This document shows, in pieces, positions 26,220 to 34,396 of a stretch of 64,000 bases of DNA. Source of the stretch: Planococcus salinus (GTDB lineage Bacteria > Bacillota > Bacilli > Bacillales_A > Planococcaceae); assembly GCF_003719725.1 (NCBI RefSeq), contig NZ_RIAX01000006.1:1-64000 (forward strand), given 5' to 3'. The notes below the pieces were generated by a model. That model saw only the letters and a list, made by a program, of their open reading frames with translations, was not told the DNA's origin and did no database searches. A program made the position numbers and the translations under genes. Positions within the stretch are counted from its first letter, which is position 1. Every line of letters begins with the position of its first letter.

Positions 26220-27287
26220 TTACCCATTATGCCATTTGTACATCCATAAGACACCCGACTTCATCAAACGTGCAATACGCCCGGTGACTGTACGATCCGC
26301 CAAATAAGCAAAGCCCTGTTTCTTGCCGAGTGAGCCAAGAAATCCTTTCAGTTTGATCTCCGGCATGGTTTCAGGCAATGCTTCGCCTTTCCACTTTGTT
26401 CTGAGCACTTTGACGATTTGTTCTGCCTGCTCTTCGGCCAATTGCGCAGAAGGAGCCATTGGCAAAGCAGCACAGTCTCCTACCACATAGACATTCTCGT
26501 CATTCGGCAATTGATGGTATTGATTGATGACCACTCGTCCGCTGCCATCGCTTTCAAGGCCTAAATCCAATACCGGTTTCACCGGCTGGATTCCGGCTGT
26601 CCACACCACTGCATCGACCGGAATCGTCTCTTCGTGATTATATAGAAGATTCGGTTCCACTTTGGTGATGTTCGAGCTTGGAATCACATCTACATTGTTG
26701 TTATCAAACCACTTTTTCACGAAATTACTCAACCGTTCCGGAAAGTCACGCAGAATCCGCGGACTGCGGTCAAACAGCTTGATATTCAAATCTTTCCGGC
26801 TTTCCCGCAATTCACTTGCGAGCTCAATCCCGCTGAGACCTGCACCGACAACACCGACTACCGCCCCTGAAGGAAGACTCAGCAATGCCTGGTATGTCTT
26901 GCGCGAATTACCGATTGTTTGGATGCTGTACGTATATTCATCCGCTCCCGGCACATTATGGTATTTGTCTTCACAGCCCAAGCCAATCACCAAATCGTCA
27001 TAGGGCACCCGCTGGCCATCTTCGAGCAAGACGCATTTTTCTTCCAAATCGATTTCCATGATCTCCCCATTAACCACGTTCAAACGTTCATGCTCAGGAA
27101 AAGGCACGCGTACATCCTGATCGGATTCCGTGCCGGCCGCCAATGCATAAAATTCGGTTTTCATACTGTGAAAAGGGGTCCGATCAATCAAGGTAATTTC
27201 CATGTCCTGAGGGAAGTTATTGGGCAATAAACGGAGCAGTATCCGCATATTGCCATATCCGCCACCAAGTAAGACTAATTTTTTCAT
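26220..27287 (-). CDS. yutJ: NAD(P)/FAD-dependent oxidoreductase, NDH-2-like (YutJ)
   Basis: The 355-residue flavoprotein begins KKLVLLGGGYGNMRILLRLL and has the second dinucleotide fold VVGVVGAGLSGIELASELRE near residue 150, then ENVYVVGDCAALP near 275. Its overall plan is that of type-II NADH dehydrogenase, but it is shorter than YumB. The electron acceptor is unknown. AAAGGAG lies before the ATG at 27287; the longer frame to 27326 has no ribosome site. It is divergent from yuzB. Confidence 0.88.
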   Translation of the reverse strand: MKKLVLLGGGYGNMRILLRLLPNNFPQDMEITLIDRTPFHSMKTEFYALAAGTESDQDVRVPFPEHERLNVVNGEIMEIDLEEKCVLLEDGQRVPYDDLVIGLGCEDKYHNVPGADEYTYSIQTIGNSRKTYQALLSLPSGAVVGVVGAGLSGIELASELRESRKDLNIKLFDRSPRILRDFPERLSNFVKKWFDNNNVDVIPSSNITKVEPNLLYNHEETIPVDAVVWTAGIQPVKPVLDLGLESDGSGRVVINQYHQLPNDENVYVVGDCAALPMAPSAQLAEEQAEQIVKVLRTKWKGEALPETMPEIKLKGFLGSLGKKQGFAYLADRTVTGRIARLMKSGVLWMYKWHNG

Positions 27288-27435
27288 AAATATCTCCTTT
27301 AACTCTTCTGTCTGCTGCTTTCTCAAATATGAGTATAGCTGATTGTGAGGACTTTCACAATGTTTTCTGCTGAAATCAAATAATTGACTCTCGCCGGTAA
27401 AAAAGGTAGGATTTCTTAGTAGCGAGGTGATTTAA

Positions 27436-27672
27436 ATGAATCCGATTGTTGAATTTTGCATCAGCAATATCGCAAATGGTTCACAAGAATCTTTTGAAAA
27501 ACTGGAACGGGACCCAAACCTGGATGTTCTGGAATATGGTTGTTTAAGTTACTGCACGAAATGTGCAGAATCATTATATGCCCTGGTCAACGGCGAAATT
27601 GTAGAAGCTGACAGCCCAGAAGAACTGACGCAGAAAGTGTATCAGTTTATAGAAGAAAACCCATTGTTTTAA
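27436..27672 (+). CDS. yuzB: YuzB-family protein (DUF1450)
   Basis: The 78-residue protein NPIVEFCISNIANGSQESFEK is near-identical in plan to YuzB. It keeps CLSYCTKCAESLYALVNGEIVEADSPEEL, with three cysteines in a CxxxCxxC array that may bind metal or Fe-S. No function is established. A GAGGTGA ribosome site precedes the ATG. A terminator follows. Confidence 0.9.
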   Translation: MNPIVEFCISNIANGSQESFEKLERDPNLDVLEYGCLSYCTKCAESLYALVNGEIVEADSPEELTQKVYQFIEENPLF

Positions 27673-27697
27673 GCCGTTGCCAAACGGCTTTTTTTAT
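27670..27697 (+). terminator. Terminator after yuzB
   Basis: The stem AAGCCGTT/AACGGCTT (27671-27678 with 27683-27690) has a 4-nt loop and a T7 tail. Confidence 0.85.
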
Positions 27698-27708
27698 TTT
27701 GTCCGACT

Positions 27709-28473
27709 TTAAACTTTCAAGAAAGATAGATCTTCTACTATATAAGTAGGCTGCTGTTCTTTTTCCAGCACCTTTTCCATCGGTGTGACGCCCGTGTTGA
27801 CATGAACGGTGTCCACTCCAAAATTCAGGCCGGCCAGTATGTCGGTTTCGTAATTATCTCCGATCATCACCATTTCGCTTTTGTCGTATCCGAACTCGTG
27901 GGAAATTGCTTCCAGCATATGCATCTCAGGCTTTCCAATATAGACTGGATCCACACCGGTGGATGCGGCAACCAATGTAGTAAACGCACCATTTCCTGGC
28001 AATAAGCCTCTTTCGGAAGGAAACGCCAAATCCCGGTTGGTCGATAAAAAGACTGCGCCATTGCGGATGTCGAGGCAAGCCTGGGCCAATTTCTCATAAT
28101 TGATGGACGGATCGATTCCCATCAGTACAATATCTGCATCTTTTCCGACCCGTTCGATGCCTTCCTGCACCAATGCCTGTTCCAAACCTTCTGAACCGAT
28201 CATATACACCGATTTGCCCGGATACCATCTCTTGATGTATTTTGCTGCGGCAATGGCCGATGACATGATGCGGGGCAGTTGCGCAGAAACGCCGAAACGG
28301 GCCAGTTTTTGCTTTAACTGCAGCTGTGTCATCGAAGCATTATTTGTCACAAAAAAAGGCTCAGTATTTTTTTGCTGCAACCGCCGGACAAATGAAACCG
28401 CTGAAGAAATGGGTTCTGTTCCCCGATACACTGTCCCATCCAAATCTACACAATAAGCTTTATATGTTTTCAT
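27709..28473 (-). CDS. yutF: HAD-superfamily phosphatase, NagD/YutF type
   Basis: The 254-residue haloacid dehalogenase phosphatase has motif I YCVDLDGTVYRG near residue 6, motif II FVTNNAS near 41, the C2 cap in the middle, and motif IV YIGKPEMHML / MVMIGDNYETDILAG near 200. It is predicted to dephosphorylate sugar or nucleotide phosphates in the cytoplasm. The start at 28473 has GGAGAAG upstream and overlaps yutE by 14 nt, indicating co-transcription; frames to 28575 lie inside yutE. Confidence 0.92.
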   Translation of the reverse strand: MKTYKAYCVDLDGTVYRGTEPISSAVSFVRRLQQKNTEPFFVTNNASMTQLQLKQKLARFGVSAQLPRIMSSAIAAAKYIKRWYPGKSVYMIGSEGLEQALVQEGIERVGKDADIVLMGIDPSINYEKLAQACLDIRNGAVFLSTNRDLAFPSERGLLPGNGAFTTLVAASTGVDPVYIGKPEMHMLEAISHEFGYDKSEMVMIGDNYETDILAGLNFGVDTVHVNTGVTPMEKVLEKEQQPTYIVEDLSFLKV

Positions 28474-28918
28474 TTTTCTTCTCCGGCATAAATGCTGAAA
28501 CAGGTCCAAGTTCGTGCTCCAAATAATGTTCCACTTTCGGCCCAAATTTTTGCAAAGCCGTCTTATTCCTGTCAATCACTGTTATCAGTTTTCCATGGTC
28601 AACCTTCGTAAACTCACGGACCAGCATCTTCCGCAACCCGATTACTTCTTTCAACGGTTTGTCCATTTCCGCATCGATTACTTGTTCATCTGTCAAAATA
28701 TCGATTATATCTTCATAACTTCCCGGATCACGCATGATAAAACCATCTATCATGGAATTTCCCACGTCAATGATCGATTCAACAATGTTATGCACCAAAC
28801 GTTCCAATGCCAATTGCTCTGTAATACCAGCCCATTCCTGCTGGCTCTCGTACGCCTCCATTAACGACTTCATATAAGTGGTGGTTTCTGTTATTTTTGA
28901 CCGGTCAATAAAATACAT
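28460..28918 (-). CDS. yutE: DUF86 (HEPN) domain protein, YutE-like
   Basis: The 152-residue helical protein has the DUF86/HEPN layout: LALERLVHNIVESIIDVGNSMI near residue 36 and PLKEVIGLRKMLVREF near 90. HepT-like toxins use an RxxxxHxY motif; here the corresponding stretch reads RKMLVREF, lacking the histidine and tyrosine. RNase activity is therefore doubtful, and no antitoxin gene adjoins. It is co-transcribed with yutF, as in B. subtilis. Confidence 0.85.
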   Translation of the reverse strand: MYFIDRSKITETTTYMKSLMEAYESQQEWAGITEQLALERLVHNIVESIIDVGNSMIDGFIMRDPGSYEDIIDILTDEQVIDAEMDKPLKEVIGLRKMLVREFTKVDHGKLITVIDRNKTALQKFGPKVEHYLEHELGPVSAFMPEKKNENI

Positions 28919-28985
28919 GATTTACCCTCCAATAATGCCTTGTTCTAATGATTTTTTCACTTCTATCATACCATAGAGGCAGGGA

Positions 28986-29022
28986 AAAACCCCCGCGCTC
29001 ATGTATCCGCTTCGGGGGTTGT
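28986..29022 (-). terminator. Terminator overlapping the yutD 3' end
   Basis: The stem AACCCCCG (28988-28995) with CGGGGGTT (29013-29020) is followed by T5 on the minus strand. The stop codon of yutD lies within the loop region. Confidence 0.75.
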
Positions 29023-29334
29023 TTCTTCTGTTTTTTCTATTGTTTCTGTCTTCTGAGACACTTTTCCGACTTTCTTTATCACAAAGTAGGCACAGCCGAA
29101 ATTGCAGTACTCATACAAATAATCCTGTAACGTACTTATTTTGGTATCATAGGTGGCTTTGTGGTTTGTGTCTTCAAAAAAGCCCTTGAGCCGCAACTGG
29201 CCATATCCCCAATCGCCTAATATATAATCATATTTTCCGAGGATTTCACTATACCGGCTAGCCAGGGCTTCTTCCTGAAGACCATCCCGGTAATTGATTA
29301 TCACTTCGTAATTCCATTGATCTAGTGTAATCAA
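28999..29334 (-). CDS. yutD: YutD-family protein (DUF1027)
   Basis: The 111-residue protein contains RYSEILGKYDYILGDWGYGQLRLKGFFED (quoted here in overlapping shorter parts: YDYILGDWGYGQLRLKGF) and YLYEYCNFGCAYFVIKK, the YutD signature. Its function is unknown. The start is probably the TTG at 29334, 5-6 nt after GGTGA, giving an N-terminus like other YutD proteins; an ATG at 29346 is in frame but lacks a site. It lies just downstream of lipA, and the two probably share a transcript. Confidence 0.85.
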   Translation of the reverse strand: MITLDQWNYEVIINYRDGLQEEALASRYSEILGKYDYILGDWGYGQLRLKGFFEDTNHKATYDTKISTLQDYLYEYCNFGCAYFVIKKVGKVSQKTETIEKTEETTPEADT

Positions 29335-29349
29335 ATTTCTCACCATCCA

Positions 29350-30273
29350 TCAGCTGTTGGAAACAGCGTTTTGTTCTTCTCCCAGTCGTTGACGCTCCTT
29401 CGCGGCTGCATTTACCTGCTCATCGGCGTGGTAACTGCTCCGTACCAAAGGACCGGCCTCACAATGCGAGAATCCTTTTGTCATTGCGATTTCCCGCAAC
29501 TCATTGAACTCTGCCGGTGAGTAGTATTTCAACACTTTCAAATGCTTTTTTGACGGCTGCAGATACTGGCCGATTGTCATAATGTCGACATCGTGGGCAC
29601 GTAAATCATCCATGACTTCGATAATTTCTTCTTTCGTTTCCCCAAGACCGATCATCAGTGATGACTTGGTAGGGATTTCCGGCTGCAGTTCTTTTGAGCG
29701 CTTCAACAATTCGAGTGAACGGTCATACTTTGCACGTGCTCTGACTCTCGGAGTCAGGCGACGGACCGTCTCGATGTTATGATTCAGAATATCCGGCTTG
29801 GCATCCATCAGCATTTCCAGGTTCTCATATACTCCACCCATGTCTGATGGCAGAACTTCTATTGTCGTAAATGGATTTGCCCGTTTGATCGCCCGGATGG
29901 TTTCCGCGAAAACCGCTGCGCCTCCATCTTTCAAATCGTCTCTTGCCACTGCCGTGATGACAGCGTGTTTCAAATTCATCAATTGAACAGATTTTGCTAC
30001 ACGTTCCGGCTCATCCCAATCCAATTCGTTCGGCAATCCGGTTTTTACTGCGCAAAAACGGCATGCTCTTGTACAGACCGCTCCCAGAATCATAAAAGTG
30101 GCTGTTCTGCGCGTTCCCCAGCATTCATGAATGTTCGGGCATTTCGCTTCTTCGCACACGGTGTTCAAATTATTTTCCCGCATCATCTTTTTCAAATCGG
30201 TGTAGTTGTCATTTGTGTTCAATTTAATCTTTAACCAATCGGGTTTTCTTAGATGTTCCTGTTTTGTCGACAT
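29350..30273 (-). CDS. lipA: Lipoyl synthase (radical SAM)
   Basis: The 307-residue radical-SAM enzyme inserts two sulfurs into octanoyl groups on lipoyl domains. It has both clusters' ligands: [12 protein letters not shown] (auxiliary cluster, Cx4Cx5C) and CTRACRFC (SAM cluster, Cx3Cx2C), and the C-terminal RSSYHAD with the auxiliary-cluster serine. GcvH, encoded at 49 kb, is a substrate carrier. The start is ambiguous among the ATGs at 30282, 30279 and 30273; the last gives the usual [14 protein letters not shown] start. Confidence 0.96.
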   Translation of the reverse strand: MSTKQEHLRKPDWLKIKLNTNDNYTDLKKMMRENNLNTVCEEAKCPNIHECWGTRRTATFMILGAVCTRACRFCAVKTGLPNELDWDEPERVAKSVQLMNLKHAVITAVARDDLKDGGAAVFAETIRAIKRANPFTTIEVLPSDMGGVYENLEMLMDAKPDILNHNIETVRRLTPRVRARAKYDRSLELLKRSKELQPEIPTKSSLMIGLGETKEEIIEVMDDLRAHDVDIMTIGQYLQPSKKHLKVLKYYSPAEFNELREIAMTKGFSHCEAGPLVRSSYHADEQVNAAAKERQRLGEEQNAVSNS

Positions 30274-30385
30274 GCTCATCATCCCATTCTGTTTGGTTTT
30301 ATGTATGTAGTAAATACCATATCAAATGTACCACAAAGAAATGGGAGTCACAAGGCAACTTTCCAGCTGCGGTGTTTTCAGGCAA

Positions 30386-30420
30386 CAAAAAACCCGGAAA
30401 CAAACTATCCCCGGGTTTTT
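30386..30420 (-). terminator. Terminator after metS
   Basis: The stem AACCCGG (30391-30397) pairs with CCGGGTT (30411-30417), with a T6 run on the minus strand. Confidence 0.8.
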
Positions 30421-30449
30421 GCGTATATTTTATTGGACTGCCTCTTTCT

Positions 30450-30563
30450 TCATGCAGCTTTTCGTTGTTTTCCTTTTCGAACTGCGTTAATAATACTTGC
30501 TGCCAAACCGCCCCAAATGATCAACATGCCGATGATCATGACTACAATCGCACTGCCTGTCAT
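30450..30563 (-). CDS. metS: MetS-like small subunit of NSS transporter (37 residues)
   Basis: This 37-residue protein reads TGSAIVVMIIGMLIIWGG, then LAASIINAVRKGKQRKAA: one membrane helix followed by a basic tail. It matches the methionine/alanine importer small subunit (MetS), which pairs with MetP in Actinobacteria and Firmicutes. AAAGGAGG lies before the ATG, partly overlapping the end of metP, so the two are co-translated. A terminator follows about 30 nt after the stop. It is too short for many gene finders. Confidence 0.82.
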   Translation of the reverse strand: MTGSAIVVMIIGMLIIWGGLAASIINAVRKGKQRKAA

Positions 30564-30577
30564 ATGGTGAACCTCCT

Positions 30578-32098
30578 TTAGTTTTCTTCATCAAAGCGGG
30601 CATGGTCTTTATGCCATTTGCCGAGTGAGAACAAAATTCCGAGAATGAGTGCTGCAGCAGCTACAGCAACGCCACCGGTTAAGACGAACATATCGGAATA
30701 GCCTTCATAGTTTCCGGTTTCGGTGTCGAACTGCTGAAGAATATTCGTTCTCAGCAAGCCAAACATCATGTAACCGAGGACGATAGGCGTGATGACACCC
30801 AGACTGATTTTCCACCATCCGCCCAGTTGAATATCTGAAAGCGGATTCGCATGGTCTTTTAGGGTATCCAACTTCCGGAAAACCCATGCAATCATGATTA
30901 CTTCCACCAAGCCAATTGCAGCTACTCCAAACTGGTTGATATAGTAATCGACCAAATCCAGGAAGAATAACCCGCCTTGTGTTGCGAATAAAATAGAGAT
31001 CAGCGCTGCAAGGCCGCCACCAACCAAGACCGCTTTCGTGCGGGAAGTCCCAAATTTCTCGGAAATACCTGCCACATATGTTTCTGTGATTGACATCAGT
31101 GAAGTCAGGCCGGCAATCGTTAAAGATAAGAAGAACAAGACCCCGAAAAGTCCATTGAATCCTGGAAATTCATTGATGATGGCTGGAAATACCACAAATG
31201 CCAAACCGACACCCGCTGTCGCAACATCTGCCACTGCGTCACCTGATTGAGCAGCCATGAACCCAAGTACTGCGAATACACCTATACCAGCCAGCAATTC
31301 AAAGCTGGAGTTTGCAAAGCCGGTGATAAATGCGTTATTCGTAATATCCGATTTTTTCGGCAAATAACTGGAGTACGTAATCATAATCGCAAAGGCGATC
31401 GATAAACTGAAGAAAATATGCCCGTAGGCTGCCACCCAAACCGACGGGTCCATAATGGCATCAAAATTCGGTTCGAAGAAAGCGGTCAATCCAAGTCCCG
31501 CTCCTTCCAGAGTTACTGCACGAATGACAATGATCAGGAAAATGACAACCAGTGTCGGAATGAAAATACGGTTTGCCGCTTCGATTCCTCTTTTAACACC
31601 GGCAGCCAAAATTCCGAGTGTGATAATCCAGACAATCGCCAGTGGGATAAAAATCCCCCACACGATGGAACCGGTTTGCCCCGGTTCAACAGTTAACTGC
31701 AGAAAATCGGAAAACAGAAAGGTTTCCGTATCCGTTCCCCATGCCTGGTTAATTGAAAAGATCGTATAGCGCATCGCCCATGCGATGATGACCGCGTAAT
31801 AAACGGAAATGACAAACGAGACGAGTATCGCCCACCATCCCATCCATTCGAGTTTTTTACCGCTCATCCGGAAAAACGACAAAGGCGCTGATCCACGGTA
31901 TTTGTGCCCAATGGTGAATTCCAAAATAAGAATCGGGATCCCTGCGGTTAACAGAGCGAATAAGTACGGTATAAAAAATGCTCCTCCACCATTGTCGTAG
32001 GCCACATACGGAAAACGCCAAATGTTCCCCAATCCTACTGCCGAACCGACAGCGGCCATAATAAACCCAGCTCGCGTGCCCCATGTCGAACGTTCCAT
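30578..32098 (-). CDS. metP: Sodium-dependent methionine/alanine-type symporter (MetP, NSS family)
   Basis: The 506-residue protein has 12 predicted membrane helices. Helix 1 carries AAVGSAVGLGNIWRFPYVAY and NGGGAFFIPYL, the Na+/substrate site of NSS proteins. The length and the tiny downstream partner gene identify the MetP-type subgroup, which imports methionine and alanine in Corynebacterium; the substrate here is inferred. The start at 32098 follows AAAGGGGGAG; the longer frame to 32125 has no site. The promoter lies at 32185-32213, next to a 17-bp palindrome. Confidence 0.88.
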   Translation of the reverse strand: MERSTWGTRAGFIMAAVGSAVGLGNIWRFPYVAYDNGGGAFFIPYLFALLTAGIPILILEFTIGHKYRGSAPLSFFRMSGKKLEWMGWWAILVSFVISVYYAVIIAWAMRYTIFSINQAWGTDTETFLFSDFLQLTVEPGQTGSIVWGIFIPLAIVWIITLGILAAGVKRGIEAANRIFIPTLVVIFLIIVIRAVTLEGAGLGLTAFFEPNFDAIMDPSVWVAAYGHIFFSLSIAFAIMITYSSYLPKKSDITNNAFITGFANSSFELLAGIGVFAVLGFMAAQSGDAVADVATAGVGLAFVVFPAIINEFPGFNGLFGVLFFLSLTIAGLTSLMSITETYVAGISEKFGTSRTKAVLVGGGLAALISILFATQGGLFFLDLVDYYINQFGVAAIGLVEVIMIAWVFRKLDTLKDHANPLSDIQLGGWWKISLGVITPIVLGYMMFGLLRTNILQQFDTETGNYEGYSDMFVLTGGVAVAAAALILGILFSLGKWHKDHARFDEEN

Positions 32099-32184
32099 TA
32101 TTTCTCCCCCTTTGTTTTTTCCCAATTTTCTAGCAGAAAAGTAGGAAGTTTGTTTCTATTCAGATAATTTGTTACTTTAAGCAT

Positions 32185-32213
32185 AGTATACCGATGCTAA
32201 TGTCTTAAGTAAA
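32185..32213 (-). promoter_or_regulatory. metP promoter
   Basis: On the minus strand TTTACT (32208-32213), a 17-bp spacer and TATACT (32185-32190) lie about 90 nt upstream of metP. Confidence 0.6.
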
Positions 32214-32220
32214 GACAGTT

Positions 32221-32237
32221 TCTGAAATATTTTCAGA
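32221..32237. promoter_or_regulatory. Palindrome adjoining the metP promoter
   Basis: TCTGAAATATTTTCAGA is a perfect 7-3-7 inverted repeat placed 7 bp upstream of the metP -35 box. It is a candidate operator; the regulator is unknown. Confidence 0.5.
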
Positions 32238-32249
32238 TGATTTTTCGCA

Positions 32250-32284
32250 GCAAAAAAGCGGAGAACAAAGTTCTCCGCTTTCTG
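32250..32284 (-). terminator. Terminator after lysine transporter gene
   Basis: A perfect 11-bp stem AAGCGGAGAAC/GTTCTCCGCTT (32256-32266 with 32270-32280) has a 3-nt loop and six T on the minus strand. Confidence 0.85.
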
Positions 32285-33862
32285 TCAGCGTGTATTGGCT
32301 TGTTTTTCAAGAAGAGTTGTGCGTTTTGACCAACCCACAAACAGCAGCAAAAGGATAATCGCCACTGCTCCAAGGGACCAGCCCAACGATTCAGTGATGC
32401 CCATGACAATATACCCGACTGAAGCAATGGCTGCTGCAAGAAGCGCATACGGCAATTGCGTCACGACATGGTCCATATGGTTGCTGCCAGCTCCTGTGGA
32501 AGATAAGATTGTCGTGTCTGAAATCGGTGAGCAATGATCACCGAAAACAGCTCCGGCCAACACGGCCGACAACGCCGGCAATAATAATTCAGGTTCTGCC
32601 TGTGCCATGATTGTTCCGGCAATCGGCAGGAGAATCCCGAAAGACCCCCAGGAAGTGCCTGTCGAGAAAGCCATGACTCCCGCAAGGAGAAACAGCAGAA
32701 CCGGCAGAACGGCTGTCGGCATGTTGGATGCAGTAACGACACCGGCAAGGTATTCTCCCGTCTCCAAGCCGGCGATCAGATACGTCAGCGACCAGGCAAA
32801 AATCAATATCAATACAGCTCCTGTCATCGATTTGATTCCTGCCCAAATGCCTTTGCCAATCCAGCCGGCATTCGCTGTTTTATTCACTTTCATTTGCATC
32901 AAGTAAAGGACGATGGAAGTGATGGCCCCAAGAAGACCACCCACGAGAAGAGACAATGGAACATCGGTACTTTCAAAAATCAGCCAGATGTCAAAAACCT
33001 GTCCGGCGTTTTGGTAGCCTGTCCAAATCATTGCCGCTACAGTGCCGGCAATCAACAGCAAGATCGGCAAAAGAAGATCCCGTACCCGTCCATGTGAATG
33101 GCTTGGAAATTCTTCTTTCAATTCCCCCGGAATTATTTTTTCGGGATCGAACAACTGACCGTTTTCAATCGCCGCCTTTTCATGTTTCTTCATTTCTCCA
33201 AAGTCAACATCGCGAATGGCCACAAAGAAGACGATGGCCAAAGCGGCAATTACATAAAAATTCATCGGAGCCATCCACAAGAATGCTTCCAGCGCCGAAT
33301 ATTCCACAAAAGTCTGTCCAGCCAGAATCGTCGCAATCATTCCGATGATGGCTGCTCCCCAACTGGATACGGGAGAAACGACGCAGACAGGCGCTGCAGT
33401 GGAGTCGATAAAGTAAGCCAGTTTTGCTCTTGAAACTTTGTAGCGGTCGGTAATGGGACGGGCCACCTGACCGACTGTCAATGCATTGAAATAGTCGTCG
33501 ATAAAAATCACGATACCCAGAAAAACCGTGAGTACTTTCGCTCCCCTCCTGGACTTAACGCGGGTGGTTGCCCATTCTGCAAAGGCGTGACTGCCTCCAG
33601 ACAAGCTGACAAAGGCTGTAATGACGCCAAGCAATAATAAGAACAAAATGATGAAGACGTTGTATGCATTAAATCCTTCATCCCAGAAAGTCACCGCAAA
33701 AGAAGTAAAGAGTTCCTGCAATGCCTCCAGCGGCGAAAAAGAAGTCAGGATGAATGCCGCCACGACGATACCTGTACCAAGCGACAACAATACCTTCCGC
33801 GTCAATAACACCATGACGATCGCAATAATGGGCGGCAGTATCGAAAAAATCGTGTTTTCCAT
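32285..33862 (-). CDS. lysW: NhaC-superfamily transporter, predicted lysine transporter (LysW-like)
   Basis: The 525-residue protein has about 12-13 membrane helices and the NhaC-superfamily core IFIDDYFNALTVGQVARPI near residue 120 and FGDHCSPISDTTILSSTGAG near 435. It resembles antiporters that exchange Na+ or H+ for organic ions. A lysine riboswitch with its own terminator precedes it, so lysine is the likely substrate; LysW of this superfamily was predicted as a lysine transporter on the same ground. Direction of transport is not known, though repression by lysine suggests uptake. GGAGG lies 9 nt before the ATG at 33862. Confidence 0.85.
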   Translation of the reverse strand: MENTIFSILPPIIAIVMVLLTRKVLLSLGTGIVVAAFILTSFSPLEALQELFTSFAVTFWDEGFNAYNVFIILFLLLLGVITAFVSLSGGSHAFAEWATTRVKSRRGAKVLTVFLGIVIFIDDYFNALTVGQVARPITDRYKVSRAKLAYFIDSTAAPVCVVSPVSSWGAAIIGMIATILAGQTFVEYSALEAFLWMAPMNFYVIAALAIVFFVAIRDVDFGEMKKHEKAAIENGQLFDPEKIIPGELKEEFPSHSHGRVRDLLLPILLLIAGTVAAMIWTGYQNAGQVFDIWLIFESTDVPLSLLVGGLLGAITSIVLYLMQMKVNKTANAGWIGKGIWAGIKSMTGAVLILIFAWSLTYLIAGLETGEYLAGVVTASNMPTAVLPVLLFLLAGVMAFSTGTSWGSFGILLPIAGTIMAQAEPELLLPALSAVLAGAVFGDHCSPISDTTILSSTGAGSNHMDHVVTQLPYALLAAAIASVGYIVMGITESLGWSLGAVAIILLLLFVGWSKRTTLLEKQANTR

Positions 33863-33898
33863 GTTATGATTCCTCCAGTCTCTTTCGGGTAGAGAAGC

Positions 33899-33937
33899 AA
33901 AAAAGGCTGACGTCTCCAAGCGGATACATCAGCCTTC
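33899..33937 (-). terminator. Riboswitch-controlled terminator before lysW
   Basis: On the minus strand AAGGCTGATGT (33926-33936) pairs with ACGTCAGCCTT (33903-33913), then T6. It lies between the lysine aptamer and the gene, so it is the expression platform. Confidence 0.85.
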
Positions 33938-33961
33938 TACAATTCGTTTGTGTGGTCGAAC

Positions 33962-34147
33962 CCTCAAACAAGCCTGTAGCTCACCATTTATGCGTGCATA
34001 AATGACAGTGACATCCTTATTCAAGATGCCCCCAGCCTGTCTTCCTTTTGACGGAGGAACACAAGCTTCGGCAAAACTCCCTTTCAGATGCGTTTTCTTT
34101 CGTCATATGAGCGCATCTTACTGATCAGCCCTGCAGCCTCTACCCAG
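33962..34147 (-). ncRNA. Lysine riboswitch (L box)
   Basis: On the minus strand the L-box conserved segments appear in order: AGAGGCTGCAGGGCTGATCA, then GAAAGGGAGTTTTGCCGAAG, GGCTGGG, GTCACTGTCATTTATGC and AAATGGTGAGCTAC. The spacing fits the five-helix aptamer. High lysine should favour the terminator downstream and switch off the NhaC-type transporter. Confidence 0.9.
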
Positions 34148-34166
34148 AAATATATAATTCCCTGTT

Positions 34167-34195
34167 AGCATAGCCCACGTCTGTTTCAAAATCAA
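34167..34195 (-). promoter_or_regulatory. Promoter of lysine riboswitch-lysW
   Basis: TTGATT (34190-34195), a 17-bp spacer and TATGCT (34167-34172) on the minus strand place the start about 10-15 nt before the aptamer. Confidence 0.6.
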
Positions 34196-34396
34196 GCCTC
34201 TTTCAATTTCGTAAAATATTCTTTTTATTCTATTGTTATATAAATGGGTGGTGTCCACGAACCAGCGTCGCTTTCGGTCCACAAGGCGCAGGCACGCAGC
34301 CGTTGAACAGGACATCCTGTTGTCAGCAGCCAGAAATTGCGCGAGGGATTCTTTGCTTTTTTCATAGAAAAACCAGTTACAGGATATGACAAAGCT
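34196..34396. other. Intergenic stretch with a short inverted repeat
   Basis: I see no gene here. AACAGGACATCCTGTT (34306-34321) is a 7-2-7 inverted repeat of unknown role. The tract 34255-34305 is GC-richer than its flanks. No clear terminator for yunD is visible. Confidence 0.4.

Noticed and set aside
28460-28918. HepT/MntA toxin-antitoxin pair
   Set aside because: The HEPN motif is degenerate and the neighbour is a HAD phosphatase, not a nucleotidyltransferase antitoxin.
34118-34315. 65-codon minus-strand frame over the lysine riboswitch promoter
   Set aside because: It overlaps the promoter and the 5' end of the aptamer and has no ribosome site.
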